Source of the DNA: Halanaerobium sp.
GTDB lineage: Bacteria > Bacillota > Halanaerobiia > Halanaerobiales > Halanaerobiaceae
Assembly: GCA_003070825.1 (NCBI GenBank)
Contig: QBLP01000060.1
Span: 1 to 8,776, forward strand
Direction of reading: 5' to 3'
DNA: 8,776 bases
The first letter of the stretch is position 1. Each line of letters begins with the position of its first letter. This document shows, piece after piece, positions 1 through 5,439 of the stretch. The position numbers were made by a program, and so were the translations under genes. Under the pieces are notes generated by a model, which saw nothing but the letters and a program-made list of their open reading frames with translations, ran no database searches and was not told where the DNA came from.

Positions 1-12
1 AATAATTAATTT

Positions 13-40
13 CAGGGTATGAGAATACCCTGTTCTTTTA
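13..40 (+). terminator. Rho-independent terminator of a gene upstream of the window
   Basis: CAGGGTAT (13-20) and ATACCCTG (25-32) form a perfect 8-bp stem closed by a GAGA tetraloop, followed by TTCTTTTA. This is the usual form of an intrinsic terminator on the + strand. On the minus strand the stem is followed by AAATTAATT, which has no good U-run, so it is unlikely to serve the PII gene. The terminated gene lies outside the window and is unknown. The terminator stands about 60 bases before the first recognisable intron-encoded sequence. Confidence 0.75.
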
Positions 41-98
41 AATATTTACTGGTGAAAAACATGTCCTGGTTACTGAAATATTTCTTGTCTCATAACAA

Positions 99-842
99 GC
101 TTATCTTAACTCAGGAGTAATGATTGATGATTTAATTAAGAAAACAGACGAAGGATGCCCGCAGGGCGGGTTTTTAAGTCCACTACTTAGTAACATTATG
201 CTGGACGAACTGGATAAAGAGCTGGAAAAACGCAATCATAAATTCTGTCGCTATGCTGATGACAACCAGATCTATGTCAGAAGTAGAAAGGCAGCCGAAA
301 GAGTTATGAAAAGTCTAACTGCATTTATTGAAAAGAAACTGAAACTTAAAGTTAATACAACAAAAAGTGCAGTCGGCAGACCCTGGAGAAGAAAATTTCT
401 GGGGTTTTCATTTTATCGGACAAAAGATGAAGTGAGGGTTAGAGTCCACCCGAAATCAATCAAGAAAATTAAAGCAAAGATAAAAGAACTCACATCAAGA
501 AGCAAGCCCTGGACGATGAAATATCGTTTTAAGAAACTAAAACAGACAATCACGGGCTGGGTCAGCTATTATAAAATAGCTGATATGAAAAGCAAGATGA
601 GAGACTTAGACCAGTGGACCAGACGACGAATAAGAATGTGCTACTGGAAACGGTGGAAAAAGGTCAAAACCCGCTTTAGGATGCTCAGGAAATTAGGTAT
701 TAAAAAGCCCAAAGCGTGGGAATATGCCAACACAAGAAAAGTCTACTGGAGAATATCCAATAGCCAAATACTTGCAAGAACCTTTACCAACCAGTTGTTA
801 AAGAAACTGGGATACTTTAGTTTTACGGAAAGATATGCATAA
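99..842 (+). pseudogene. ltrA: Group II intron reverse transcriptase/maturase, N-terminally truncated
   Basis: The intact protein would copy intron RNA into DNA at the target site and help the intron fold. From base 99 the frame reads AYLNSGVMIDD, which matches the family just before the conserved PQGG block (bases 159-170). It continues with YADD, the catalytic RT motif (residues 45-48 counted from the ATG at 120), and KFLGFSFY. A basic thumb/maturase X domain follows, around residues 135-200 (GWVSYYK, RRRIRMCYWKRWK). No HNH endonuclease motif is visible. Family members are roughly 400 or more residues; here about 240 remain. The palm motif with the first catalytic aspartate is gone, and a TAA stop at 93-95 interrupts the frame upstream. 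The ATG at 120 has GGAG only two bases before it, too close to be a good start, so I call this a remnant. Domains V and VI follow directly. Confidence 0.85.
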
Positions 843-859
843 GTAATTAATTCTTAATG

Positions 860-937
860 AACCGCCCAGTACCGAACGATATGCTGTGGTGGTGTGAGAG
901 GACGGGGAATAAATTAATTATTTCCCTCCTACTCGAT
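860..937 (+). ncRNA. Group II intron domains V and VI (3' end)
   Basis: Domain V: ACCGCC (861-866) pairs with GGTGGT (888-893) and CAG (867-869) with CTG (884-886). A small apical stem UACC/GAUA is closed by a GAAC loop, for a total of about 34 nt, the standard size. Domain VI: GAG (896-898) pairs with CTC (932-934) and AGGA (899-902) with TCCT (927-930), leaving A931 bulged as the expected branch point. An inner AT-rich stem, GGGAATAA/TTATTTCCC, follows. The intron should end six or seven bases after the bulged A, near 937. The fold was worked out by eye. Confidence 0.75.
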
Positions 938-945
938 TGCTAATT

Positions 946-1278
946 TTAAGCTATAGCTTTTAGTCCTTCTTCCCCAGTGCTTATTTTAACGGAGTTTTCT
1001 ATATCACTGACATAAATCTTACCGTCACCACTCTCACCAGTCTGAACCGTGTTTTTAATTGCTTCTACGTATTTATCAACTTCGGTATAATTAATAACGA
1101 ATTCTATCCTCATCATCGGGGTAAATTTTATTTTTAAATCACTATCTGCTAAATCAATTAAATCTTGATTAAAGTTCTTCGCTTCCAGAATATTTAATTC
1201 CTTCAGGCCCATAGAATTTAATTTTGTGACCAGTTCATTTAACTTATCAGATCGGATAAAAGCTTCAACTTTTTTCAT
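946..1278 (-). CDS. Divergent PII-family (GlnB-like) regulatory protein
   Basis: PII proteins are small trimeric cytoplasmic sensors. They bind ATP/ADP and 2-oxoglutarate and control transporters or enzymes through the flexible T-loop. This 110-residue protein has the usual length (GlnB is 112) and the family start (MKKVEAFIR). It keeps the B-loop nucleotide motif TGESGDGKIYV (residues 80-90) and the C-terminal KISTGEEG (98-105). The T-loop, about residues 36-53, is unlike GlnB. It is roughly three residues shorter, has no tyrosine for uridylylation, lacks the RGAEY block, and NFNQD replaces GFGRQ, which carries 2-oxoglutarate/ATP contacts in canonical PII. It is probably a specialised PII-like sensor rather than a classical nitrogen regulator. 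The start is firm: AGGAGGGG lies five bases before the ATG. It is transcribed divergently from the Ugp-type operon, and no amtB or glnA is nearby. No clear terminator follows its stop; the intron end begins within ten bases. Confidence 0.8.
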   Translation of the reverse strand: MKKVEAFIRSDKLNELVTKLNSMGLKELNILEAKNFNQDLIDLADSDLKIKFTPMMRIEFVINYTEVDKYVEAIKNTVQTGESGDGKIYVSDIENSVKISTGEEGLKAIA

Positions 1279-1322
1279 TTCAACCCCTCCTAAATTAATA
1301 TTCTGAATATTTCTATATATTT

Positions 1323-1351
1323 ATTATAGTTCAATAAAGAGTAAATGTGAA
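1323..1351 (-). promoter_or_regulatory. Sigma-A-type promoter of the PII-like gene
   Basis: Read on the minus strand, TTCACA (1351-1346) and TATAAT (1328-1323) are separated by exactly 17 bp: one mismatch in the -35 box and a perfect -10 box. Transcription would start near 1316, giving a leader of about 35-40 nt that contains the AGGAGGGG ribosome binding site. Confidence 0.65.
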
Positions 1352-1367
1352 TAGTTTTAAGACCTAT

Positions 1368-1508
1368 TATAATAGTATACAGGGATATTTTTTAATTTAC
1401 CTAAACTTAACCTTTTAGAAATCTAGATTTAACTTTGCAGTGCTAATATTACAGATAGAGAAAATCATTTTAGTAGATTTCTATTTTCATCAAATCAAAA
1501 GGGAGTGA
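1368..1508 (+). promoter_or_regulatory. Candidate promoter/operator region of the ugp-type operon
   Basis: Two candidate -10 boxes lie on the + strand: TATAAT at 1368-1373 with no good -35, and an extended -10 TGCTAATAT at 1441-1449, also with a poor -35. Weak -35 boxes suggest an activator. A perfect 12-bp palindrome, AAATCTAGATTT, lies at 1419-1430. Its half TAGATTT recurs at 1474-1480, so AGAAATCTA (1417-1425) and TAGATTTCT (1474-1482) also form an inverted repeat flanking the second -10 box. These may be regulator sites. GGGAGTGA at 1501-1508 is the ribosome binding site, nine bases before the ATG. Which -10 box is used cannot be decided by eye. Confidence 0.35.
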
Positions 1509-1517
1509 AAAATATTT

Positions 1518-2849
1518 ATGAAAAAAACTGTTTTGTTAGTTCTGGTAAGTCTCTGTTTTATTGTGAGTTTTTCGGCAGCGGCAGAAGAAGTTACAATTGA
1601 TTTTTGGCATGCAATGGGAGGACATAATCTCGAAGTAGTAAACACATTAGTCGAAGAGTTTAATAGTAGCCATGATCAAGTTGAAGTTAAAGCTCAATAT
1701 ACAGGTTCTTATAATGATACTTTGACTAAAACTCAGTCAGCAGTTCAGACCGGAACTGCACCACATATTATTCAGATTTACGAAATTGGAACACAAATGA
1801 TGCTGGACAGCGGCATAATTATGCCAATAGAGGATCTGGGCAAAGAGGTAGCGGGAGATAATAGTTTTGACTGGGACAAATTTTTAGTTCCGGTTTCAAA
1901 TTACTACACAATTGACGGCAAATTGAATTCTATGCCTTTTAACTCATCTACACCAATTTTATATTATGATAGAGATGCTTTTGAAGAAGCGGGCTTAGAT
2001 CCTAATAGACCTCCTCAGACTTTTGCAGAACTAAAAGAGTATGCACGAAAATTAACAATTAAAAATGACGATGGTACAGTTGAACGCTATGGATTCACCC
2101 TGGGAATTGTTGGCTGGTTTGTAGAACAGATGGTTGCAAACCAGGATGCAACTCTGGTTAACAATGATAATGGGCGTAGTGCTAGAGCAACCGCGTCTAA
2201 TCTAAACGAAGAAGCAGCAGTTCGTTTTGTTAAACTGTGGAAAGAAATGGTTGATGAAGGAATTATGCTTAATCCAGGACGAGGCTGGGATGGAGCAAAT
2301 CAAGCATTTTCTTCCGGAAGAGCAGCAATGTTAATAGAATCTACTTCTTCAGTGGCCGGATTTACAGAAAATGCTGAGGCAGCAGGTTTTGAATTGGGAA
2401 CCGGATTTTTACCAAGACCAGCAGCTGCTAATCGCGGTGGAGTGATTATTGGTGGTGCAAGTCTCTGGACAATTGCTGACCATCCAGAAGAGGAATTGAA
2501 AGCTACCTGGGAATTCTTAAAGTGGCTTTCAGAAGAAGAACAGCAGGTTTACTGGTTTGAAAACACAGGCTACTTCCCGGTAACCAAAGCGGCAGTTGAA
2601 AGAGAAATGAATAATAAGTTTTTTGCTGAAAATCCAAATTATCTAACAGCATTTTTACAGTTACTACTGAGTAAAAAAGCAGTTTCTACTCAGGGAGCAC
2701 TAATCGGTACTTTCCCTGAAGTTAGACAAATAGTGGAAGAATCAGTTGAAAAAACATTAGAAGGAAATATGACTCCTCAAGCGGCAATGGATGAGGCAGC
2801 AGAGAGAGTAAATAAATCACTTAAAGAATATAATCAGCTAAATGAATAA
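1518..2849 (+). CDS. ugpB: UgpB-like ABC transporter substrate-binding protein
   Basis: This is the extracytoplasmic binding protein of an ABC importer, closest by eye to UgpB, which captures sn-glycerol-3-phosphate and glycerophosphodiesters. At 443 residues it is near the 438 of E. coli UgpB. Residues 1-22 form a signal peptide: a KK charge pair, a hydrophobic core, and a likely AAA|EE cleavage. Cys13 sits in the hydrophobic core without a proper lipobox. UgpB-like blocks run in order: FWHAMGG (29-35), GSYNDT (63-68, Tyr65), IYEIGT (87-92, Glu89), FNSSTPILYY (141-150), ESTSSVAG (274-281), IIGGASLW (310-317), TGYFPVTKAA (350-359) and PEVRQIVEE (400-408, Arg403). As I recall, Tyr65, Glu89 and the second Ser of FNSS correspond to ligand-pocket residues in E. 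coli UgpB. The two permease genes follow. The substrate is a strong inference, but related sugar-binding proteins exist, so a different small glycoside is possible. Confidence 0.85.
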   Translation: MKKTVLLVLVSLCFIVSFSAAAEEVTIDFWHAMGGHNLEVVNTLVEEFNSSHDQVEVKAQYTGSYNDTLTKTQSAVQTGTAPHIIQIYEIGTQMMLDSGIIMPIEDLGKEVAGDNSFDWDKFLVPVSNYYTIDGKLNSMPFNSSTPILYYDRDAFEEAGLDPNRPPQTFAELKEYARKLTIKNDDGTVERYGFTLGIVGWFVEQMVANQDATLVNNDNGRSARATASNLNEEAAVRFVKLWKEMVDEGIMLNPGRGWDGANQAFSSGRAAMLIESTSSVAGFTENAEAAGFELGTGFLPRPAAANRGGVIIGGASLWTIADHPEEELKATWEFLKWLSEEEQQVYWFENTGYFPVTKAAVEREMNNKFFAENPNYLTAFLQLLLSKKAVSTQGALIGTFPEVRQIVEESVEKTLEGNMTPQAAMDEAAERVNKSLKEYNQLNE

Positions 2850-2879
2850 GAATTCATATAGTTGATTATTGACAGCCGT

Positions 2880-2902
2880 CCCTTCCTGAAAATCAGGAAG
2901 GG
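2880..2902 (+). terminator. Intercistronic hairpin between binding-protein and permease genes
   Basis: CCCTTCCTGA (2880-2889) and TCAGGAAGGG (2893-2902) form a perfect 10-bp stem with an AAA loop. It lies 30 bases after the binding-protein stop codon and just before the ribosome binding site of the next gene. The stem is followed by ATATTATTATT, not a continuous T-run, so it is probably a leaky attenuator or a 3'-end stabiliser. Either would let the binding protein be made in excess over the permeases, as ABC importers commonly need. Confidence 0.7.
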
Positions 2903-2926
2903 ATATTATTATTGGAGGTGTATTTT

Positions 2927-3814
2927 TTGCAAAAATTAAATTATCGATCCCATTCACTTGTTCCATATTTACTTCTTTCCCCCACATTTATTGTTTTGTT
3001 ATTGTTTTTATACTGGCCCAGTATTAATTCAGTGTTTTTAAGCTTATTTAAACAGGCGCCATTTGGACGCAAAAGAATTTTTGTAGGAATCCAGAATTAT
3101 ATAAATTTATTTCAGGATCCAACTTATCTCAATAGTTTGTTGAGATCTACATTTTTTATTATTTTCACCATTACTATTGGGCTGATATTTTCTCTGCTGC
3201 TGGCGGTTATTTTGAACCAGAATCTAAAAGGAATAAAATTTTACAGGGTTATATTTTTTATTCCTTATGCAATTTCTCCGACTGTGGCCGGTTCTCTCTG
3301 GGTTTTTTTGCTGAATCCGGTAGCAGGCCAGGTTAATTATTTATTAGATCTTGCTTTTAATATTCAGGTTAACTGGTTAACGAATAGTTTTTTTGCATTT
3401 CTGGCGATTATTATAGCAACTGTCTGGAAAAATATGGGTTTTAATATAATATTTTTTCTGGCAGGCCTGCAGGCAATACCAGATAGTGTTTATGAGTCTG
3501 CAGAGATTGATGGGGCAGGAGCTGTAACTATATTTAAAGATATTACAATTCCCTTATTATCTCCTACGACTTTTTATTTAATTATCATGAATATTATTTT
3601 CAGTGTATTTGAAAGCTTTGGAATTGTAGATATTATGACCCAGGGTGGACCCGCTGATTCTACAAATATTGTAATCTATAAATTATATAGAGAAATGTTT
3701 ATTAATTTCAGGCCGGGAATTGCAGCAGCTCAATCTGTAATCCTATTAGCCCTGGTAATTATAGTGACTATTTTTCATTTTAAATATGGTGCAAATAATG
3801 TACATTATCAATAA
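2927..3814 (+). CDS. ugpA: UgpA-like ABC transporter permease
   Basis: This is one of two inner-membrane channel subunits of the Ugp-type importer. I place the start at TTG 2927 because GGAGGTG (2914-2920) lies six bases before it; a frame starting at 2912 would put that site inside the gene. The product is 295 residues, matching UgpA. It has about six hydrophobic segments, the first near residues 13-33. The cytoplasmic EAA loop, which docks the ATPase, is ESAEIDGAG (190-198) in the block ending TIPLLSPTTF. Blocks specific to UgpA by eye are FFIPYAISPTVAGSLWVF, FFLAGLQAIP and FGIVDIMTQGGPADST. It pairs with the permease gene 17 bases downstream. No ATPase gene is in this operon, so a shared UgpC/MsmX-type ATPase is presumably used. 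Confidence 0.88.
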   Translation: MQKLNYRSHSLVPYLLLSPTFIVLLLFLYWPSINSVFLSLFKQAPFGRKRIFVGIQNYINLFQDPTYLNSLLRSTFFIIFTITIGLIFSLLLAVILNQNLKGIKFYRVIFFIPYAISPTVAGSLWVFLLNPVAGQVNYLLDLAFNIQVNWLTNSFFAFLAIIIATVWKNMGFNIIFFLAGLQAIPDSVYESAEIDGAGAVTIFKDITIPLLSPTTFYLIIMNIIFSVFESFGIVDIMTQGGPADSTNIVIYKLYREMFINFRPGIAAAQSVILLALVIIVTIFHFKYGANNVHYQ

Positions 3815-3831
3815 GAGAAAGGTGATTAAAT

Positions 3832-4677
3832 ATGTTTGATTTAAATAGAGGTCCCTATAGTATTTATAAAAAAATAGCACTACACCTAGTCTTGATTTTC
3901 ATTTCTTTCATTGTCTTAATGCCAATTATTTTCGGCATCAGTGTCAGTATGCAGCCCAGAGCCCAGATATTTTCTTATCCACCATCATTTTTACCTGACA
4001 GATTATATTTTGATAATTATATTAAGGCCTGGAACTTAGTCAGCCTTGATAAAATTTTAGTTAATAGTATTCTGGCTTCTTCTGTTGTGATGTTAGGGAA
4101 ATTGGGGCTGGGAGTTTTAAGTGGTTATGCATTTTCGCATTTTGAGTTTAAATACAAAAAGTTTTTGTTTTTTGCAGTCTTATTTACTTTAATGCTGCCG
4201 ATGCAGGTGCGGGTAGTTCCTCTGTTTGAGTTTATAAGCCGCCTGGGGCTGGGAAATTCTTTTTCAGGTCTGGTTTTACCGTTTCTGGCAAGTGCCACTA
4301 CAACTTTTTTGATGCGGCAGCACTTTTTGACTATTCCTAAGTCTATTATGGAATCTGCTCAAATAGATGGCTGTGGACCTTTTCGGTTTTTATTTCAGAT
4401 TCTCTTACCTTTATCGGGAGCTAATCTTGCTGGACTGGCTGTAGTTAACTTTTTAGTGATGTGGAATGCCTATCTCTGGCCGCTGATTATTATTAATGAT
4501 GATCAAAAAAAGCTAGCTCAGCAGGGAGTAAAAATGCTTTTTGCCAGTTCTTCAGAACGGGACTGGGGAATTATTATGGCAGGAACTATCATGGTGGTAA
4601 TTCCAACTCTAATTGTATTTTTACTGGCCCAGAAGTTTTTCGTTAAAGGAATTGCTACCCAGGGTATAAAAGAATAG
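3832..4677 (+). CDS. ugpE: UgpE-like ABC transporter permease
   Basis: This is the second inner-membrane channel subunit, partner of UgpA, at 281 residues (the usual UgpE length). It has about six membrane segments, the first at residues 16-38. UgpE-type blocks are visible: FTLMLPMQVRVVP (118-130), LPFLASATTTFLMRQ (149-163), the EAA-loop block ESAQIDGCGPFRF (174-186) and WNAYLWPLIII (211-221). The sequence ends with the family-typical FVKGIATQG. AAAGGTGAT at 3818-3826 is the ribosome binding site, five bases before the ATG. It is the last gene of the operon; a terminator hairpin begins 26 bases after its stop. A possible odd point is that the operon lacks ugpC (ATPase) and ugpQ (phosphodiesterase), which enteric ugp operons carry. 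Confidence 0.88.
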   Translation: MFDLNRGPYSIYKKIALHLVLIFISFIVLMPIIFGISVSMQPRAQIFSYPPSFLPDRLYFDNYIKAWNLVSLDKILVNSILASSVVMLGKLGLGVLSGYAFSHFEFKYKKFLFFAVLFTLMLPMQVRVVPLFEFISRLGLGNSFSGLVLPFLASATTTFLMRQHFLTIPKSIMESAQIDGCGPFRFLFQILLPLSGANLAGLAVVNFLVMWNAYLWPLIIINDDQKKLAQQGVKMLFASSSERDWGIIMAGTIMVVIPTLIVFLLAQKFFVKGIATQGIKE

Positions 4678-4703
4678 ATATTATTTTATCTTTAAATTCT
4701 GGT

Positions 4704-4743
4704 GAAAGATCTGCTGTTATTCAGTAGATCTTTCTTTTTCTTT
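4704..4743 (+). terminator. Rho-independent terminator of the ugp-type operon
   Basis: GAAAGATCTGCTG (4704-4716) pairs with CAGTAGATCTTTC (4722-4734) over 13 bp with one G-T wobble and a TTATT loop, followed by TTTTTCTTT. Its loop, right arm and T-run are also the stop codon and last codons of the convergent EIIA gene. On the minus strand the hairpin is not followed by a T-run, so it is probably one-directional. Confidence 0.85.
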
Positions 4744-5181
4744 AAAAAGCTCTATAAATTCTGTTTTTCCTTCTGCCTCAAGTAAGCTTTTCCTGAAATC
4801 ATCCTCTCTCAGCCAGCTGACAAGAGTCGAAACTAATTTTAAATATTTAGGTGAATAATCTGGATAATCAGCTACCATAAATATCAGTTTTACTTTTTTT
4901 CCATCCAGACTGTGATATTCAATTCCTGGTTTTGATCTGCCAATAGCCAGGGATAATTCGTTAACTGTTTCGCTTTTACCGTGGGGGACCGCAATTTCTC
5001 TCCCAAAACCTGTGCTGCCTTCTTTTTCTCTCTCAATTATTTTTGCCAGAAATTTATTCTGGACCTGAATTTTATCCCCTATTTTTAATAAATTAACCAT
5101 TTCTCTTAAAGTTTCTTCTTTATCACTAGTATTGAGATCAAGATTAATTAAATTCTTCTCTAATAATTTGCTTATTTTCAT
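4717..5181 (-). CDS. Stand-alone PTS EIIA protein (fructose/mannitol/nitrogen type)
   Basis: EIIA domains of this family (PTS EIIA type 2) take a phosphoryl group from HPr or NPr on a histidine and pass it to an EIIB, or act as phosphorylation-dependent regulators (PtsN/EIIA-Ntr). The 154-residue length is that of a single domain. The active-site block is GSTGFGREIAVPHGK (55-69), with His67 as the phosphorylated residue. YHSLDGKKVKLIFMVA (89-104) is the second family block. No EIIB or EIIC gene is next to it, so it is either a regulator or serves a partner encoded elsewhere. GAAGGGTGG lies about nine bases before the ATG. It is convergent with the Ugp-type operon and divergent from the liv operon. 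The family is clear; the exact role (sugar uptake or PtsN-like regulation) is not. Confidence 0.85.
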   Translation of the reverse strand: MKISKLLEKNLINLDLNTSDKEETLREMVNLLKIGDKIQVQNKFLAKIIEREKEGSTGFGREIAVPHGKSETVNELSLAIGRSKPGIEYHSLDGKKVKLIFMVADYPDYSPKYLKLVSTLVSWLREDDFRKSLLEAEGKTEFIELFKEKERSTE

Positions 5182-5209
5182 ATTTCTTACCCACCCTTCT
5201 ATTGCTTAA

Positions 5210-5239
5210 ATTATATAATAATGCTGATAGATAAGTCAA
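5210..5239 (-). promoter_or_regulatory. Sigma-A-type promoter of the EIIA gene
   Basis: On the minus strand TTGACT (5239-5234) and TATAAT (5215-5210) are 18 bp apart: one mismatch in the -35 box and a perfect -10 box. The start would fall near 5203, leaving a short leader of about 20 nt that holds the ribosome binding site. Confidence 0.7.
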
Positions 5240-5250
5240 TCTAAACTGGC

Positions 5251-5274
5251 TAAACAAAACCAATAATTTGTTTA
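5251..5274. promoter_or_regulatory. Inverted repeat, candidate operator
   Basis: TAAACAAA (5251-5258) and TTTGTTTA (5267-5274) are a perfect 8-bp inverted repeat with an 8-bp spacer. It starts 12 bp upstream of the EIIA -35 box and ends about 77 bp upstream of the liv -35 box. Both the position and the symmetry suit a dimeric regulator. An AT-rich sequence can form such repeats by chance, so this is only a candidate. Confidence 0.35.
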
Positions 5275-5350
5275 AAAAGAATAAAATGGATAATAAGAAG
5301 CAATGTATCCCTGGATAATGGGATTAAAAACTTTATTGTAACTGGGCTAC

Positions 5351-5379
5351 TTGACACCTGCCATAAAAAGGATTAGTAT
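5351..5379 (+). promoter_or_regulatory. Sigma-A-type promoter of the liv operon
   Basis: A perfect -35 TTGACA (5351-5356) is followed after 17 bp by TAGTAT (5374-5379), four of six matches to TATAAT. Transcription would begin near 5386, giving a leader of about 55 nt before the livG-type start at 5440. A small stem, ATCCC/GGGAT (5307-5311 and 5320-5324), lies upstream of the promoter and so outside the transcript. No T-box or other known riboswitch element was recognised. Confidence 0.65.
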
Positions 5380-5439
5380 TAAAGCAAATTAACATAAAGC
5401 TAACAAATTGAGTAGATGAGTAGAAAGGAGAGATGTTTT

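Larger units (their letters stand above)
99..937 (+). mobile_element. 5'-truncated group II intron remnant
   Basis: This is the 3' portion of a bacterial group II intron. It carries the C-terminal half of the intron-encoded reverse transcriptase/maturase (to 842), a short linker, a domain V hairpin (about 860-893) and a domain VI stem with a bulged A (896-934). The 3' end is near 936-938, in the CTCGATT stretch. Domains I-III, the RT N-terminus and the 5' splice site are not seen: sequence resembling the RT starts only near base 99, after an in-frame stop at 93-95. The intron therefore cannot splice or move by itself. CGC at 863-865 sits where the domain V catalytic triad is expected and, as I recall, CGC is typical of group IIC introns. 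Those prefer to insert downstream of terminator hairpins, which fits the terminator at 13-40. The class assignment is tentative. Confidence 0.8.

Noticed and set aside
61..120. 19-codon frame starting at ATG 61
   Set aside because: It lacks a good ribosome binding site and is better explained as decayed intron or flanking sequence.
2912..2926. TTG at 2912 as start of the ugpA-type gene
   Set aside because: The ribosome binding site GGAGGTG would fall inside the gene; TTG 2927 is six bases after it and gives a family-like N-terminus.
5182..5439. T-box or other riboswitch before the liv operon
   Set aside because: No T-box antiterminator sequence or terminator hairpin was found, and the predicted leader is only about 55 nt.
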